From the NCBI GenBank assembly GCA_028687755.1, contig JAQTZL010000004.1, positions 1 to 64,000 on the forward strand: DNA of 64,000 nt, written 5' to 3'. Below the pieces are notes generated by a model. It had not been told where the DNA came from. It was given only the letters and a program-made list of their open reading frames with translations, and made no database searches. A program made the translations under genes and the position numbers. This document shows, piece after piece, positions 50,565 to 60,031 of the stretch (position 1 is the first letter of the stretch; each line of letters begins with the position of its first letter). Source of the DNA: Candidatus Nanopelagicales bacterium. GTDB lineage: Bacteria > Actinomycetota > Actinomycetes > S36-B12.

Positions 50565-52493
50565 GTGAGTGAGAGTTCCGAGCGACTACCGAGCGAGCCG
50601 GACAATTCCCATAACGGGCTTTCAGTGGCCGATTTTGGAAATCCCGGGGTTAAAGCGTCGATCCAGCGCGCTGTGGAGCTCTTGCCGAAGGAGAAGCGAA
50701 AGCTCCTCTTCTTGGCTGCAGCCATCCAGGTTTCCCTCGGGTTGCTCGATCTCATTGGCATCGCCCTTGTGGGGCTTGTAGCCGCGGTGGCAGTTTCGGG
50801 TATCGGGCTCGATGGCACTCCTTCCTGGGTTCAAAACTTGTTAACCAAACTGGGCTTAGGGGATCTCACTGTTTCTCAGCTCACGGTGCTCATTGCGGTT
50901 AGTGCCGTCGCAATTCTCATTCTCAAAACGGTGCTCTCGGCATTTATGTCGCGCAGAGTGATTCGCTTTCTTGCGAATCGGCAACGCGATGTTTCGGTAC
51001 GCCTTGCCCAGGAGTTCCTGAGCAGACCACTCGTTGATGTGCAGCGTTGGACAACAAGCGAAGCGATCTACGCGCTTGGCTCTGGTGTTGGCGCAGCGAC
51101 GGTGGCGTTGCTTGGGTCAGCAATCACTATTGCGGCTGAGGTATTCCTCTTCACAATCGTTGGTGTTTCGCTGTTGTTGTTTGATCCGATTCTGACGCTG
51201 GTTGCGATGGGCTTCTTCGGATTAGTGGTGGTAGGGCTTGGCCGCTTCCTTAATCGTTGGACGCAGCGCAATGCCCGCATCATCACTGAGAGCTCAATTG
51301 ACACTCTGACATCAGTTTCTGAAGCGCTCGCTACCTACCGCGAAGCAACAGTGTTGAATCGTCGCGATCTTTATATCGGCCGATACGAACGCATCGTTGG
51401 CAACTATGCGAATGCCAGTGCAACGAGCGCATTCATTATGGAAATTCCTAAGTACGTTCTTGAAGCTGCTTTGTATTTCGGTGTGCTTCTCCTCGGTGTT
51501 GTTCAGTTCCTTACTAAGGATTGGGCCGCCGCTGCCGCAACAACGGCACTGTTCCTTGCTGCTGGTTCTCGGGTCGTTCCCGCATTACTGCGCCTGCAAG
51601 GCGCGACGATCACTATCCGTAATGCGTCTGTGCAAGCTCAGCCGACGTTCTTCCTTGCCGATTTCTTAACTTCTAAAGGGATGAATTCATCAAAGCCAGC
51701 AAGTCAGCGCATGACTGCGCAAACCATCCACGAACACATTGCTGCTGGCTACCCGGATTTCGATGCAACTGTTGTTGTAACAGAAGTTTCATTGACCTAC
51801 TCCGATGCAACTGAACCAGCATTGATTGAGGCAAATCTTGTGGTCAAGCCCGGTGAGTCAGTGGCATTGGTTGGTTCAACAGGGGCAGGCAAATCAACCC
51901 TTGCCGATGTTGTGCTTGGTGTTATGGAACCTCAATCAGGCACGGTCACGATTAGCGGCGTAAGTCCACGCGAGGCCATCAACCGATGGCCCGGTGCAAT
52001 TGCTTACGTTCCGCAAGCAGTTGCGCTAGTTGAGGGAACGGTACGCGAAAACGTTGCGCTGGGTCTTCCGAGAGATCTCATCGACGATGCACTTGTGTGG
52101 GATGCCCTAAATCGCGCTCACCTTGCTGATTTCCTTGAAGAAAGCCGCGAAGGTCTCGACACAAAGATCGGTGAGCGAGGTTTTCGTTTAAGCGGTGGCC
52201 AACGCCAACGGCTAGGTATTGCGCGTGCTCTCTATACCCGACCAAGGCTGCTTGTGCTTGATGAAGCGACAAGTGCACTTGATGCTGAAACCGAGCAATC
52301 GATCGTGCAGACCCTGGACGAACTTGAAGGTCAGGTCACCACGATCACGGTTGCCCACCGATTGGCGACAGTGCGCCGCGCAGATCAAATGCTCTATCTC
52401 GAAGGTGGGCGCATCACAGCTCGCGGAACCTTCGATGAAGTACGTGCGCAAGTGACGGACTTCGATCGTCAAGCTGCGCTCCTTGGGCTGTAG
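50565..52493 (+). CDS. ABC transporter fused permease-ATPase (PglK/MsbA-like flippase)
   Basis: 642 residues, half-transporter layout. Six membrane segments fall between about 45 and 345. The ATPase has Walker A GSTGAGKST (437-445), Q-loop Gln484, signature LSGGQ (542-546), Walker B LLVLDE (562-567) and His598. A homodimer of this type flips lipid-linked oligosaccharides (PglK) or lipids. Its place among glycan genes supports lipid-linked oligosaccharide flipping, a second route besides Wzm/Wzt. GTG start, leaderless. Confidence 0.9.
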   Translation: MSESSERLPSEPDNSHNGLSVADFGNPGVKASIQRAVELLPKEKRKLLFLAAAIQVSLGLLDLIGIALVGLVAAVAVSGIGLDGTPSWVQNLLTKLGLGDLTVSQLTVLIAVSAVAILILKTVLSAFMSRRVIRFLANRQRDVSVRLAQEFLSRPLVDVQRWTTSEAIYALGSGVGAATVALLGSAITIAAEVFLFTIVGVSLLLFDPILTLVAMGFFGLVVVGLGRFLNRWTQRNARIITESSIDTLTSVSEALATYREATVLNRRDLYIGRYERIVGNYANASATSAFIMEIPKYVLEAALYFGVLLLGVVQFLTKDWAAAAATTALFLAAGSRVVPALLRLQGATITIRNASVQAQPTFFLADFLTSKGMNSSKPASQRMTAQTIHEHIAAGYPDFDATVVVTEVSLTYSDATEPALIEANLVVKPGESVALVGSTGAGKSTLADVVLGVMEPQSGTVTISGVSPREAINRWPGAIAYVPQAVALVEGTVRENVALGLPRDLIDDALVWDALNRAHLADFLEESREGLDTKIGERGFRLSGGQRQRLGIARALYTRPRLLVLDEATSALDAETEQSIVQTLDELEGQVTTITVAHRLATVRRADQMLYLEGGRITARGTFDEVRAQVTDFDRQAALLGL

Positions 52494-52515
52494 TGAAGGC
52501 ATCGGTAGCGAATCC

Positions 52516-53370
52516 ATGACAATGAAATACACACCAGCCGATGTGTCTGCAGTGGTCTGCACACTGAACTCCATCAGCGGTATCGAAAGATGCGTCAAGA
52601 GTTTGAGATCGGCTGGCATAACCGAGTTGATTGTGGTTGATGCGAATTCGACTGATGGCACCAGAGAAGTTGCTGAAAAGTTTGCGGATAAAGTTGTTAC
52701 CGATCCAGGCAAAGGCCTTGGTATGGCACGCAATATCGGCATTGAGCAGACAACAAAGCACTTTATTCTCAATATGGGCTCCGACAACGTACTGCCTAGC
52801 GGTGAACTTGAAAAGATGATTCAAGCGCTCCAACTTGAGAATCAAGGCAACCTTCAAGGGGTGAGCGCACAAACACTCATTGAAGGTGATGACTACCTTT
52901 CAAATGGACTTAATGCGTGGCGAAAAGGTCGTTTCCTTCCCGGACCGGCCGCAGTAATTGGAACACCAACACTGTTCATCGGTAAGACGCTCAGAGCGCA
53001 CCCGTACGACCCGAATCGCAGATTCAGTGACGATTCAGAACTGTGTGAACGCTGGGCCAAGGACTTCAATGCGACCTTCGCTATCTCAGATGCTGTAGTT
53101 CATGAAGTAGGTAAAACCTCATGGAGTGAAATTGTGGTCCGCTGCAAGATGTATGGAGTGTCGGACTATGAAGTGTTTAAAGAAGGCACGAAATCCGGTT
53201 GGAGTCTTAAGCGAAAAACTAAGTCCTATCTTCATCCAGCTCGAGTCGATCTCGTCGTGCCATTGAAGAACCTTGAAATACACGAAAAGGTGAAGGCTCT
53301 TCCTTTTCTGGTCGCATTTACTGCAATGCGTTACGACTCCTGGATTAAAACGGGATGGAAAAACCGTTAG
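52516..53370 (+). CDS. GT2 family glycosyltransferase
   Basis: 284 residues. VSAVVCTLNSISGIERCVKS begins the fold, ELIVVDANSTDGTREVA binds the nucleotide, GKGLGMARNIGIEQTTKHFI follows and LNMGSDNVLPSGELE is the metal site. It ends with basic DSWIKTGWKNR. ATG 52516 is 22 bases after the ABC gene, so the two form one unit. The stop overlaps the convergent RmlD-like gene (TTAG shared). Confidence 0.92.
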   Translation: MTMKYTPADVSAVVCTLNSISGIERCVKSLRSAGITELIVVDANSTDGTREVAEKFADKVVTDPGKGLGMARNIGIEQTTKHFILNMGSDNVLPSGELEKMIQALQLENQGNLQGVSAQTLIEGDDYLSNGLNAWRKGRFLPGPAAVIGTPTLFIGKTLRAHPYDPNRRFSDDSELCERWAKDFNATFAISDAVVHEVGKTSWSEIVVRCKMYGVSDYEVFKEGTKSGWSLKRKTKSYLHPARVDLVVPLKNLEIHEKVKALPFLVAFTAMRYDSWIKTGWKNR

Positions 53371-54281
53371 CTCAAAATTTGATTTCGCAGTTCGGAGCGA
53401 TCGGTAAATGCATGCTGCAAACCGGCTTCTTGAGTGGGCAAAAGTCGTCCAAGTAACTGCGAGGCCTTCTTGGTATCAAGGCTCAAATTTCGAACCCGAG
53501 AAATTCCGTCAGCACCCGGTGGTGATGAAACCGATTGGATCAAACCAGAGTCCAACCCAAATTGATCAGCAACTGCGACACCAAAATCAAACTTAGAAAG
53601 CGCATTGCCAGCTACGCAATGAAATACACCCGATGCCTTCACCGCATTGAGGTCCCACAAGATCTGCATCAGATCCTGTGCATAAATTGAGGAGACGATG
53701 TAATCGTTGTAGCCACTAACCAATTCACCACGAGTTAATGAGTTGACGAAGAATTCAAGAATAGAGCGGGAACCTGTGGGGCTCCACCCGAAAAAATTTG
53801 TGCGCGCGATAAGTGCAGCAGGATTTTCTTCGAGTACAGCGAGCTCACCGGCTAATTTGCTTTGCCCATATGAAGAAAAGGGAGACGGTGTATCCGTCTC
53901 GTTGTAGTTGCCGCGAGCGCCATCAAAAACAGCATCAGTTGAAATGTGGATGAAGCGTGCGCCAACAGCAGCGGTACTGCGAGCAAGATTACGAGGACCG
54001 ACAACATTGGCATGATGTGCGAGTTCTGGCTCGCGCTCGCATAGTTCATGGCTTGCGATTGCAGCCGTGTTCAGCACTACGTCAGGCTGAATCGCGCGAA
54101 TAACTGAATCAACTGAAGAGCCGTCCGTGATGTCACATTTGACTATCGAACTGAACCCAGGAAGAGGGGAATGGGATCGAACTGTTCCAACAACATCAAC
54201 AGTTCCTTGCAGAAACGCCCCAGCATTACTGCCTAAGAATCCGTTGGCCCCAACCACAAGCCACGTGGAGTCGGCGGTCAC
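53367..54281 (-). CDS. RmlD-like SDR sugar-nucleotide reductase
   Basis: 304 residues, extended SDR fold. GANGFLGSNAGAF (11-23) binds NAD(P)H, ISTDAVFDG has the catalytic Ser/Thr, and SSYGQSKLAGE has Tyr138 and Lys142. The TDAVFDG form is like dTDP-4-dehydrorhamnose reductase, but the FFGWSPTGSRSILEFFVNSL stretch is typical of RmlD relatives placed beside PseB genes. It probably reduces a 4-keto sugar nucleotide made by the PseB-like enzyme with which it overlaps by 4 bases. It might serve as the missing RmlD; I consider that less likely. Confidence 0.85.
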   Translation of the reverse strand: MTADSTWLVVGANGFLGSNAGAFLQGTVDVVGTVRSHSPLPGFSSIVKCDITDGSSVDSVIRAIQPDVVLNTAAIASHELCEREPELAHHANVVGPRNLARSTAAVGARFIHISTDAVFDGARGNYNETDTPSPFSSYGQSKLAGELAVLEENPAALIARTNFFGWSPTGSRSILEFFVNSLTRGELVSGYNDYIVSSIYAQDLMQILWDLNAVKASGVFHCVAGNALSKFDFGVAVADQFGLDSGLIQSVSSPPGADGISRVRNLSLDTKKASQLLGRLLPTQEAGLQHAFTDRSELRNQILS

Positions 54282-55264
54282 AGCCCTAATTCATCCAACA
54301 TGGCGCGAAGTTGTGGAACATCGAGCCACTGGTCGTTGTTATCTGAGGTGTATGCAAAGTCATCAGGGACGCTTTCGCCTACTGATTCCTTGAATCCGCC
54401 CCACATTGCAAGTGTTGGTTGCACCACGTAGCGATCGGCGCGCTTCACCGTGCGGCGCGCATCTTCGGTGGAGATCATCTCTTCGTGGAGCTTTTCACCA
54501 GGGCGAATTCCAATATCAACAAGTGGGGCCCCTGGCGCAATTGCTTCAGCGAGATCAACGACCTTCATGCTGGGAATGCGTGGGACATAAAGCTCGCCGC
54601 CAGACATGTCCGTGAAAGAATCAATAACGAAATCAACGGCTTGAGGAAGTGTGATCCAGAATCGAGTCATGCGGGCATCAGTGATGGGAAGTGGTTGCCC
54701 GGCTGCTGCGAGATTGCGGAAAAATGGAATAACAGATCCGCGTGAGCCCATCACGTTGCCGTAGCGCACAACTGAAAAGCGGGTGCCACCATCAACGGCG
54801 TAATGGTTGCTCGAGATAAAAAGCTTGTCTGCCGTGAGCTTGGTGGCGCCGTAAAGATTGACAGGCGATGAAGCTTTGTCGGTAGAGAGGGCAACGACCT
54901 TCTTCACGCCGGCATCTAAGGAAGCCTGAATAACGTTTTCGGAACCCAAGATGTTTGTCTTGACATATTCCATCGGGTTGTATTCAGCGGTATCGACCTG
55001 CTTGAGGGCGGCCGCGTGCACTACGTAGTCAACGCCACGCAGAGCCATGTTCAGCCGGTCGCGGTCGCGGATATCACCCAAGAAGAAGCGAACTCGAGGA
55101 TCATCGCCCCAGGTTTGCCGCATTTCATACTGCTTGAGTTCATCGCGGGAGAAGATGACTACGCGTGCAGGATTGTGCGTGGTGAGCAGTTGATCCAGAA
55201 AGGCTTTGCCGAACGATCCGGTGCCTCCAGTAATGAGGATGGACGCGCCTTCAAAAGTGGTCAC
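54278..55264 (-). CDS. pseB: UDP-GlcNAc 4,6-dehydratase, PseB/FlaA1-like
   Basis: 328 residues from GTG 55262-55264. ILITGGTGSFGKAFLDQLL (9-27) binds NADP, and IFSRDELKQYEMR is diagnostic. LSTDKASSPVNLYGATK supplies Asp129, Lys130, Tyr138 and Lys142, the residues of inverting dehydratases that start the pseudaminic acid pathway. GGAG lies 6 bases before the GTG; the frame extends 15 codons upstream to an ATG without signals. It is followed by the RmlD-like gene in one unit. The partner aminotransferase (PseC type) is not adjacent. Confidence 0.92.
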   Translation of the reverse strand: MTTFEGASILITGGTGSFGKAFLDQLLTTHNPARVVIFSRDELKQYEMRQTWGDDPRVRFFLGDIRDRDRLNMALRGVDYVVHAAALKQVDTAEYNPMEYVKTNILGSENVIQASLDAGVKKVVALSTDKASSPVNLYGATKLTADKLFISSNHYAVDGGTRFSVVRYGNVMGSRGSVIPFFRNLAAAGQPLPITDARMTRFWITLPQAVDFVIDSFTDMSGGELYVPRIPSMKVVDLAEAIAPGAPLVDIGIRPGEKLHEEMISTEDARRTVKRADRYVVQPTLAMWGGFKESVGESVPDDFAYTSDNNDQWLDVPQLRAMLDELGL

Positions 55265-55454
55265 GTAACTCCTCAATAGCTCATGTTCGTCGACGTTTAG
55301 CGAACCCATATCTTAGCCGGTGGCCTCAGGATATTTCGAAATCAAGATCCTCTCTCCGGCAGTAAAGGCCAGTTGAGTAGTGACAGGGAGCTCGTGTCCA
55401 TGGCAACGACCTTTTAAAATAACTAAGGTATTCCTCAAGGGAGTTTTAAGACCT

Positions 55455-57065
55455 ATGACGAATTACGCCAAAGAAACTTCTGAGTTTCATCCGCCGCATT
55501 TGATGGCCTCGCTATTAAGGGTCCTGGGCAGGAATGGTTTCGCGATCCTCTCAGGAGCGCTCTGCTTCGTCTGGGCGTTCATCGGATGGTTAGCGGTTAT
55601 ACCTAATCAAGATATTTTGGCTGACGGAATACAGGCACAGAGCTTGCTGCGAGATCCACGTGTGGTTCTCGCTTTCCCGGGACAAAAGCACGCAGGGCCG
55701 CTGGAGTATCCGTTTACCGTGTTGGCTGAGGCGATCGCTCCGGGAAACTATTTTGTGAGTGCGGGTATTCGCCCGGTATTGGCTTTCCTCACAGGTTTTC
55801 TTGTGGCCAGGTTATTTCTTAGGCTCTTTCCTTGTGCACCCAAGTGGGCGTTTCTCATTGCAATCGCAGTCGGCCCAACAATCATCCATGGGCTGCTAGG
55901 TCCGGAAGGAAATCCAGTTGGCGTATGGTGGCTGCAACCTAACTGGGACATGGCTTGGCTACTTGTCACAGCCGGAGCGTTGACCCTCTCAAGATCCAAA
56001 GGCGTCACTCAGTTAAGCGCCTTGTCTGGTGGATTATTGATTGGCTTAGGTTTTTATGCGCATCCAGCAATAATTTTGCTCATCGCACCCCTACTCGCGC
56101 TAGTGGTGATTCGTAGAGTTCCTCGTATTCGACAGTTATCTTTCGCGGCTCTAGGAATCGTTATTGGCACAGTTCCTGCGATTATCAGTTACTTCGTAAA
56201 CGCGAATATCAATAAGTGGGACCCGTCTCACGGCGCCTTCATTGCCGTCGATTACTACAAGACCATTGGAGGCACAGCCCTTGGACTCACGGGGGTCTCC
56301 GACTACATGGGAACCCTCTTACCGTACTCGCTCGGCCTTGCTCCGAGCACGCACTTCTTGTCGGGAAGCTGGCAATCAATGCTCATGTGGGTATTTGTTG
56401 CTGTGGTTGTAAGTGTTTCAGTTTTCTCGGTAGTCCAAGCGATTCGAACACGCTGCGAATTGAGTGAAGCGGGTGCTATCGCGGTTGCTTGGCTCGTTGC
56501 GATGGCCACCATGGGAGCGTTTATCACTTTTGTAGATCCGGTATGGATTTACAGTTCGGGACTAGCAATTTTGTTTTGGTTGAGTCTTGGAGCCTTGCCA
56601 AGTCTATTTTCAAAACCGGCAGTGGGTGTCGGCGTAACACTTTTCTGGCTTGTACTCGCAGCACTCAGCACTGTGACCCACAATGCCAAATATCTATTGA
56701 CTCTGCCCCATGAAATTCAGAACAAGATTGACGTCATGAATACCAATCTAAACCTTGCGAATGCGCTGCAAGCGCAAGGCGCTGACGTTGTTTTCGGTTC
56801 GTATTACGATGCAATAAACGTTGGATATGCAGCTAATTGGAAACTGCGCACGATCACGAATCATTACAACCGGTTCCCCCTCAGTAAAGAGGAACTCAAT
56901 GGGAAGCGATTAACGGTCGCAGTCAATTCAAAGCCTACCGACGATTGGGGTAAAGAAGCCTTAGAGTCGATGAAAAATAGTTGCAACGAAAAAGGCACTT
57001 ACAACATTTCGTCAGGTCTGAATTACGCGAAATTCTCTTGTTCACCGAAGGCGCTTCGCTTCTAA
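55455..57065 (+). CDS. Multi-pass membrane protein, probable GT-C glycosyltransferase
   Basis: 536 residues, about 10-11 membrane segments and a soluble C-terminal domain of about 110 residues with two Cys. After the first segment comes IPNQDILADGIQAQSLLRDP, with acidic residues where GT-C enzymes keep their catalytic Asp. PGQKHAGPLEYPFTVLAEAI is likely the first outer loop. ATG 55455 lies 10 bases after AAGGGAG; the frame is open to 55380. It stands between a minus-strand unit and the convergent ligase gene (12-base gap). Confidence 0.75.
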   Translation: MTNYAKETSEFHPPHLMASLLRVLGRNGFAILSGALCFVWAFIGWLAVIPNQDILADGIQAQSLLRDPRVVLAFPGQKHAGPLEYPFTVLAEAIAPGNYFVSAGIRPVLAFLTGFLVARLFLRLFPCAPKWAFLIAIAVGPTIIHGLLGPEGNPVGVWWLQPNWDMAWLLVTAGALTLSRSKGVTQLSALSGGLLIGLGFYAHPAIILLIAPLLALVVIRRVPRIRQLSFAALGIVIGTVPAIISYFVNANINKWDPSHGAFIAVDYYKTIGGTALGLTGVSDYMGTLLPYSLGLAPSTHFLSGSWQSMLMWVFVAVVVSVSVFSVVQAIRTRCELSEAGAIAVAWLVAMATMGAFITFVDPVWIYSSGLAILFWLSLGALPSLFSKPAVGVGVTLFWLVLAALSTVTHNAKYLLTLPHEIQNKIDVMNTNLNLANALQAQGADVVFGSYYDAINVGYAANWKLRTITNHYNRFPLSKEELNGKRLTVAVNSKPTDDWGKEALESMKNSCNEKGTYNISSGLNYAKFSCSPKALRF

Positions 57066-57077
57066 TTCACTCTGTTA

Positions 57078-58328
57078 TCAAGTCTGAAAAGGTCTGGACT
57101 GGGATACTTCGATGTTGGTTTTAGTTCTTGGACCCTCAAGACCCATGAGAGCAGCTAACAATAGAGCCGCCACCGGTACTCCCCAGTAACTCCAAGAAAA
57201 AATGGTTTCAGTTAATCCGGCAGTAAAGATGTATATCGATATTGCGATTGAAGTCGGCCCGATAGTTGGAATTGTTCGAATTCCGAAGGAAAATACCATG
57301 ATGAAAATAATCAAAGTAAGCACGAGCATGATTATTCCGTAGCGCATGAGACCGTCTATGAACACACTGTGTGCATGATTATGTGTGACAAGTCCAGCAA
57401 TTCCGGTCCTACTTTCGACGAAGACGTTAACACCGCTTGTGCCGACTCCAATCAATGGACTGTCTCGCCACAACGCAAAAAAATCATGCCAGATTTGCAT
57501 TCTTCCATTTAATGTCGGGTCTATCCCTACTAAATAAACGACAGATCCGACTAGCAAAAAGAAAAAAGTCGTAATGCGGATAGCGATCCGATGAGTTGCT
57601 TTTTGTATCTGCTCACTCCAGAGAAAGTAAACGGTTAAGGCAATGATCACTGCAATAAGCGAAGTGCGAGCCTGACTCAGAACGAGAATTATTCCGCCGC
57701 CAATTCCCAGAGCCAATTTGTTGCCAAGCCGTTTCTGCGTAAATGCAAACACAAATACAAAGCCGCCAATTGGTCCAGCCGTATTTACGCTGCCAAAGGG
57801 CCCACCCCAACGAGTATCGATTCCCAAAAACTCAGTGAGAAGTGGCACGCGTGTGGAACCGCTATCTGCGATATGAAAACCATCTGGCCCGATTCCAAGG
57901 GGTGAAAGAAGCAAATTCAAGAACACAATCAGAATCAGTGAATATGCAAGGCACAGACCTGCAATTTCAATTCCGCGACGATTGACACTCTTGAATGCCA
58001 GAAGGAGTGCGATTTCTGGAAGTAAAAAAAACGTCTCATTGAAAACTGAGCCGTCGATTTGCGTTCTGAGAATGGAGTACCCCCATGCCAATCCAATTAA
58101 AAGAAGGAAGATTTGAAGTTTTGAGGGGCTCCTAGGGCTACGGTAAGTGAGCCAAAAAAAGTAGATTAGAAGTCCGCCCAAAATTCCAACGAGAACTCCA
58201 AGGTCTTGACCCTTGAAAACGGCTCTACCCGGCGCTAGGGAGTGAAGATAGACGCTCACAGCGGGAAGGCACATCGCTAACCACAAATAGAACGGCTCAC
58301 GGCGAAACAATTCGCGAAGGTTTGACAC
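57078..58328 (-). CDS. O-antigen ligase/polymerase (WaaL/Wzy family)
   Basis: 416 residues with about 10-11 membrane segments. The long outer loop near residue 290-340 has the Wzy_C (O-antigen ligase) pattern: ...DSPLIGVGTSGVNVFVESR, then GLVTHNHAHSVFIDGLMRYG with the conserved His pair. It joins or transfers lipid-linked glycan on the outer face. GTG 58326-58328 has TAGTCT 7 bases upstream and is preferred over the ATG 38 codons upstream. The gene is visibly richer in A and T than those at 1-35 kb. Confidence 0.85.
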   Translation of the reverse strand: MSNLRELFRREPFYLWLAMCLPAVSVYLHSLAPGRAVFKGQDLGVLVGILGGLLIYFFWLTYRSPRSPSKLQIFLLLIGLAWGYSILRTQIDGSVFNETFFLLPEIALLLAFKSVNRRGIEIAGLCLAYSLILIVFLNLLLSPLGIGPDGFHIADSGSTRVPLLTEFLGIDTRWGGPFGSVNTAGPIGGFVFVFAFTQKRLGNKLALGIGGGIILVLSQARTSLIAVIIALTVYFLWSEQIQKATHRIAIRITTFFFLLVGSVVYLVGIDPTLNGRMQIWHDFFALWRDSPLIGVGTSGVNVFVESRTGIAGLVTHNHAHSVFIDGLMRYGIIMLVLTLIIFIMVFSFGIRTIPTIGPTSIAISIYIFTAGLTETIFSWSYWGVPVAALLLAALMGLEGPRTKTNIEVSQSRPFQT

Positions 58329-58335
58329 GCTGACC

Positions 58336-58341
58336 AGACTA
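58336..58341 (-). promoter_or_regulatory. -10 box (TAGTCT) of O-antigen ligase gene
   Basis: TAGTCT is 7 bases before GTG 58328 with no Shine-Dalgarno, which decides the start of the gene. Confidence 0.45.
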
Positions 58342-58436
58342 CATTGGGCGCGCACATCAATAAGGTCCTCAAACTGTGATCCCACATTTGTGTCAGCAGG
58401 GCAAATACTCGTGCAAATTCGTGGAATTATGAAGCC

Positions 58437-59276
58437 ATGCAATCTCTAGTCCTTGGTACTGCCCAATGGGGAAGTGCCTATGGAGTAACGAATCAGACAG
58501 GGCGACTTTCGAATGAAGAAATCGCAAAGGTGATCGCTACCGCGAAGGAAGCGGGGCTAGGTTTCGTTGATACTGCTGCAAATTATGGTGATGCAGAATT
58601 TCGGCTAGCACCATGGGCACAAGATTTTGGCATAACTTCAAAAGTCAAGGGGGCCGACCACCAGTCGATAGAAAAGCAAGTGAGGGAGTCGCTCAGCAGT
58701 CTTCAGATTTCTCGTTTGAGAGTTTGCCTGATTCATGATTGGTCCACAATGGATCTAGTGGCGTCACGAGCAGCTCTTTCTGAATTACGAAGGTTGCAAA
58801 GGGATGGACTGATTGAGAAAATTGGGTTTTCCGCCTACGACGAATCAGATCTTGTTAAAGTTAGTCAATATAATGGCGTTGTTCAGTGTGTTCAACTTCC
58901 TATCAGCGCGCTTGATCAGCGAATGATGCAATCTGAGAGCGTTTGGAACCTCAAGTCCCAAGGCGTAGAGGTTCAAGCTCGCAGCATTTTTCTCCAAGGC
59001 CTTTTGGCTAGTCGCTCTGAAACTACGCAGGGCAGGCACGTTGACGTTATTCGCTTCCATGAGATTTGTGAGAGAGCTGGCATGAACCCGATAGAAGCAG
59101 CACTTGATTTTGTCAAGAGTTTGGTGTGGGTGGACCAAGTAGTAGTTGGAGTGACTTCCGCAGTGGAGCTTCAAACAATCGTGGATTATTGGAACAGTTC
59201 CCCGCCCACGGATCTATCGTTTCTGGGCTCTAATGATCTCAATCTGATCGACCCACGATTATGGAATCTCGTATGA
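58437..59276 (+). CDS. Aldo/keto reductase
   Basis: 279 residues. The aldo/keto reductase tetrad is visible: Asp45 (FVDTAANYGD), Tyr50, Lys69 or Lys71 (ITSKVKG) and His100 (LIHDW). GTAQWGSAYG opens the barrel. It reduces a keto group with NADPH. It is first in a tightly overlapping unit with SpsF-type and class III aminotransferase genes, a set seen in nonulosonic or unusual aminosugar pathways. The 4-base overlap with the next gene supports a shared pathway. Confidence 0.9.
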   Translation: MQSLVLGTAQWGSAYGVTNQTGRLSNEEIAKVIATAKEAGLGFVDTAANYGDAEFRLAPWAQDFGITSKVKGADHQSIEKQVRESLSSLQISRLRVCLIHDWSTMDLVASRAALSELRRLQRDGLIEKIGFSAYDESDLVKVSQYNGVVQCVQLPISALDQRMMQSESVWNLKSQGVEVQARSIFLQGLLASRSETTQGRHVDVIRFHEICERAGMNPIEAALDFVKSLVWVDQVVVGVTSAVELQTIVDYWNSSPPTDLSFLGSNDLNLIDPRLWNLV

Positions 59277-60031
59277 AAACGACTGCAATAGTTCAAGCAA
59301 GGATGAGCTCAACTAGGTTTCCAGGAAAAGTTCTGGCGGACCTTGCAGGTGCTCCGATGATTATTCGGCAACTTGAACGGCTCCGAAGATCCGCGGCTAT
59401 TGACCAAATAGTGGTAGCTACTTCAACAGATCCAAGTGACGATAGTTTAGTGGACTTGCTCATAAAAGAGCAGATCCCAGTTGTGCGAGGAAGCCTCGAT
59501 GATGTCCTTGAACGATTCGTCCAGGTCTTAGATGAGTACCCATCTGAAACAGTTGTTCGGATAACCGGCGACTGTCCATTGATTTCCCCAGAGGTCATGG
59601 ATGACGTGATTGCTTTCTTTTTTAACTCGAAGGCGGATTACGCATCGAATACGATGAACCCGACCTTTCCCGATGGGCTTGACGTAGAAGTTGTTAGAGC
59701 GAAAGTCTTGCGCGCAATTCACGAAATTTCTACCGATGGTGCTGAGCGAGAACATGTCACGCTTGGAATTTACAGACGACCAGAAACGTTCACGATTGCA
59801 AATTTTGAAGGACGCGATGACACCTCTGAATTGCGGTGGACAGTGGACACTCCTGAAGACCTAAATTTTGTGAGAGGTGTATTCGCGGAGCTGTATCCGA
59901 TGAATCCACAGTTCGAATTAGCCGAAATCCATGAGTATTTACAGCGTCACCCAGATCGAAACCGTACAGTTAGAGACGCAAAAAGAAATGCGGCTCTGCA
60001 GGGTTTAGATACAGGAGTGATGAATGCCTAG
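59273..60031 (+). CDS. spsF: SpsF-type cytidylyltransferase-like protein
   Basis: 252 residues. TTAIVQARMSSTRFPGKVLA is the nucleotide loop of SpsF/KdsB-type CMP-sugar synthetases. VVRITGDCPLISPEVMDDVI has the metal-binding Asp and SELRWTVDTPEDLNFVRGVF is the family end motif. It probably activates a nonulosonic acid or related sugar with CTP. ATG 59273 overlaps the aldo/keto reductase stop (ATGA); an in-frame ATG at 59261 lies inside that gene. It overlaps the aminotransferase gene by 8 bases. Confidence 0.93.
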   Translation: MKTTAIVQARMSSTRFPGKVLADLAGAPMIIRQLERLRRSAAIDQIVVATSTDPSDDSLVDLLIKEQIPVVRGSLDDVLERFVQVLDEYPSETVVRITGDCPLISPEVMDDVIAFFFNSKADYASNTMNPTFPDGLDVEVVRAKVLRAIHEISTDGAEREHVTLGIYRRPETFTIANFEGRDDTSELRWTVDTPEDLNFVRGVFAELYPMNPQFELAEIHEYLQRHPDRNRTVRDAKRNAALQGLDTGVMNA

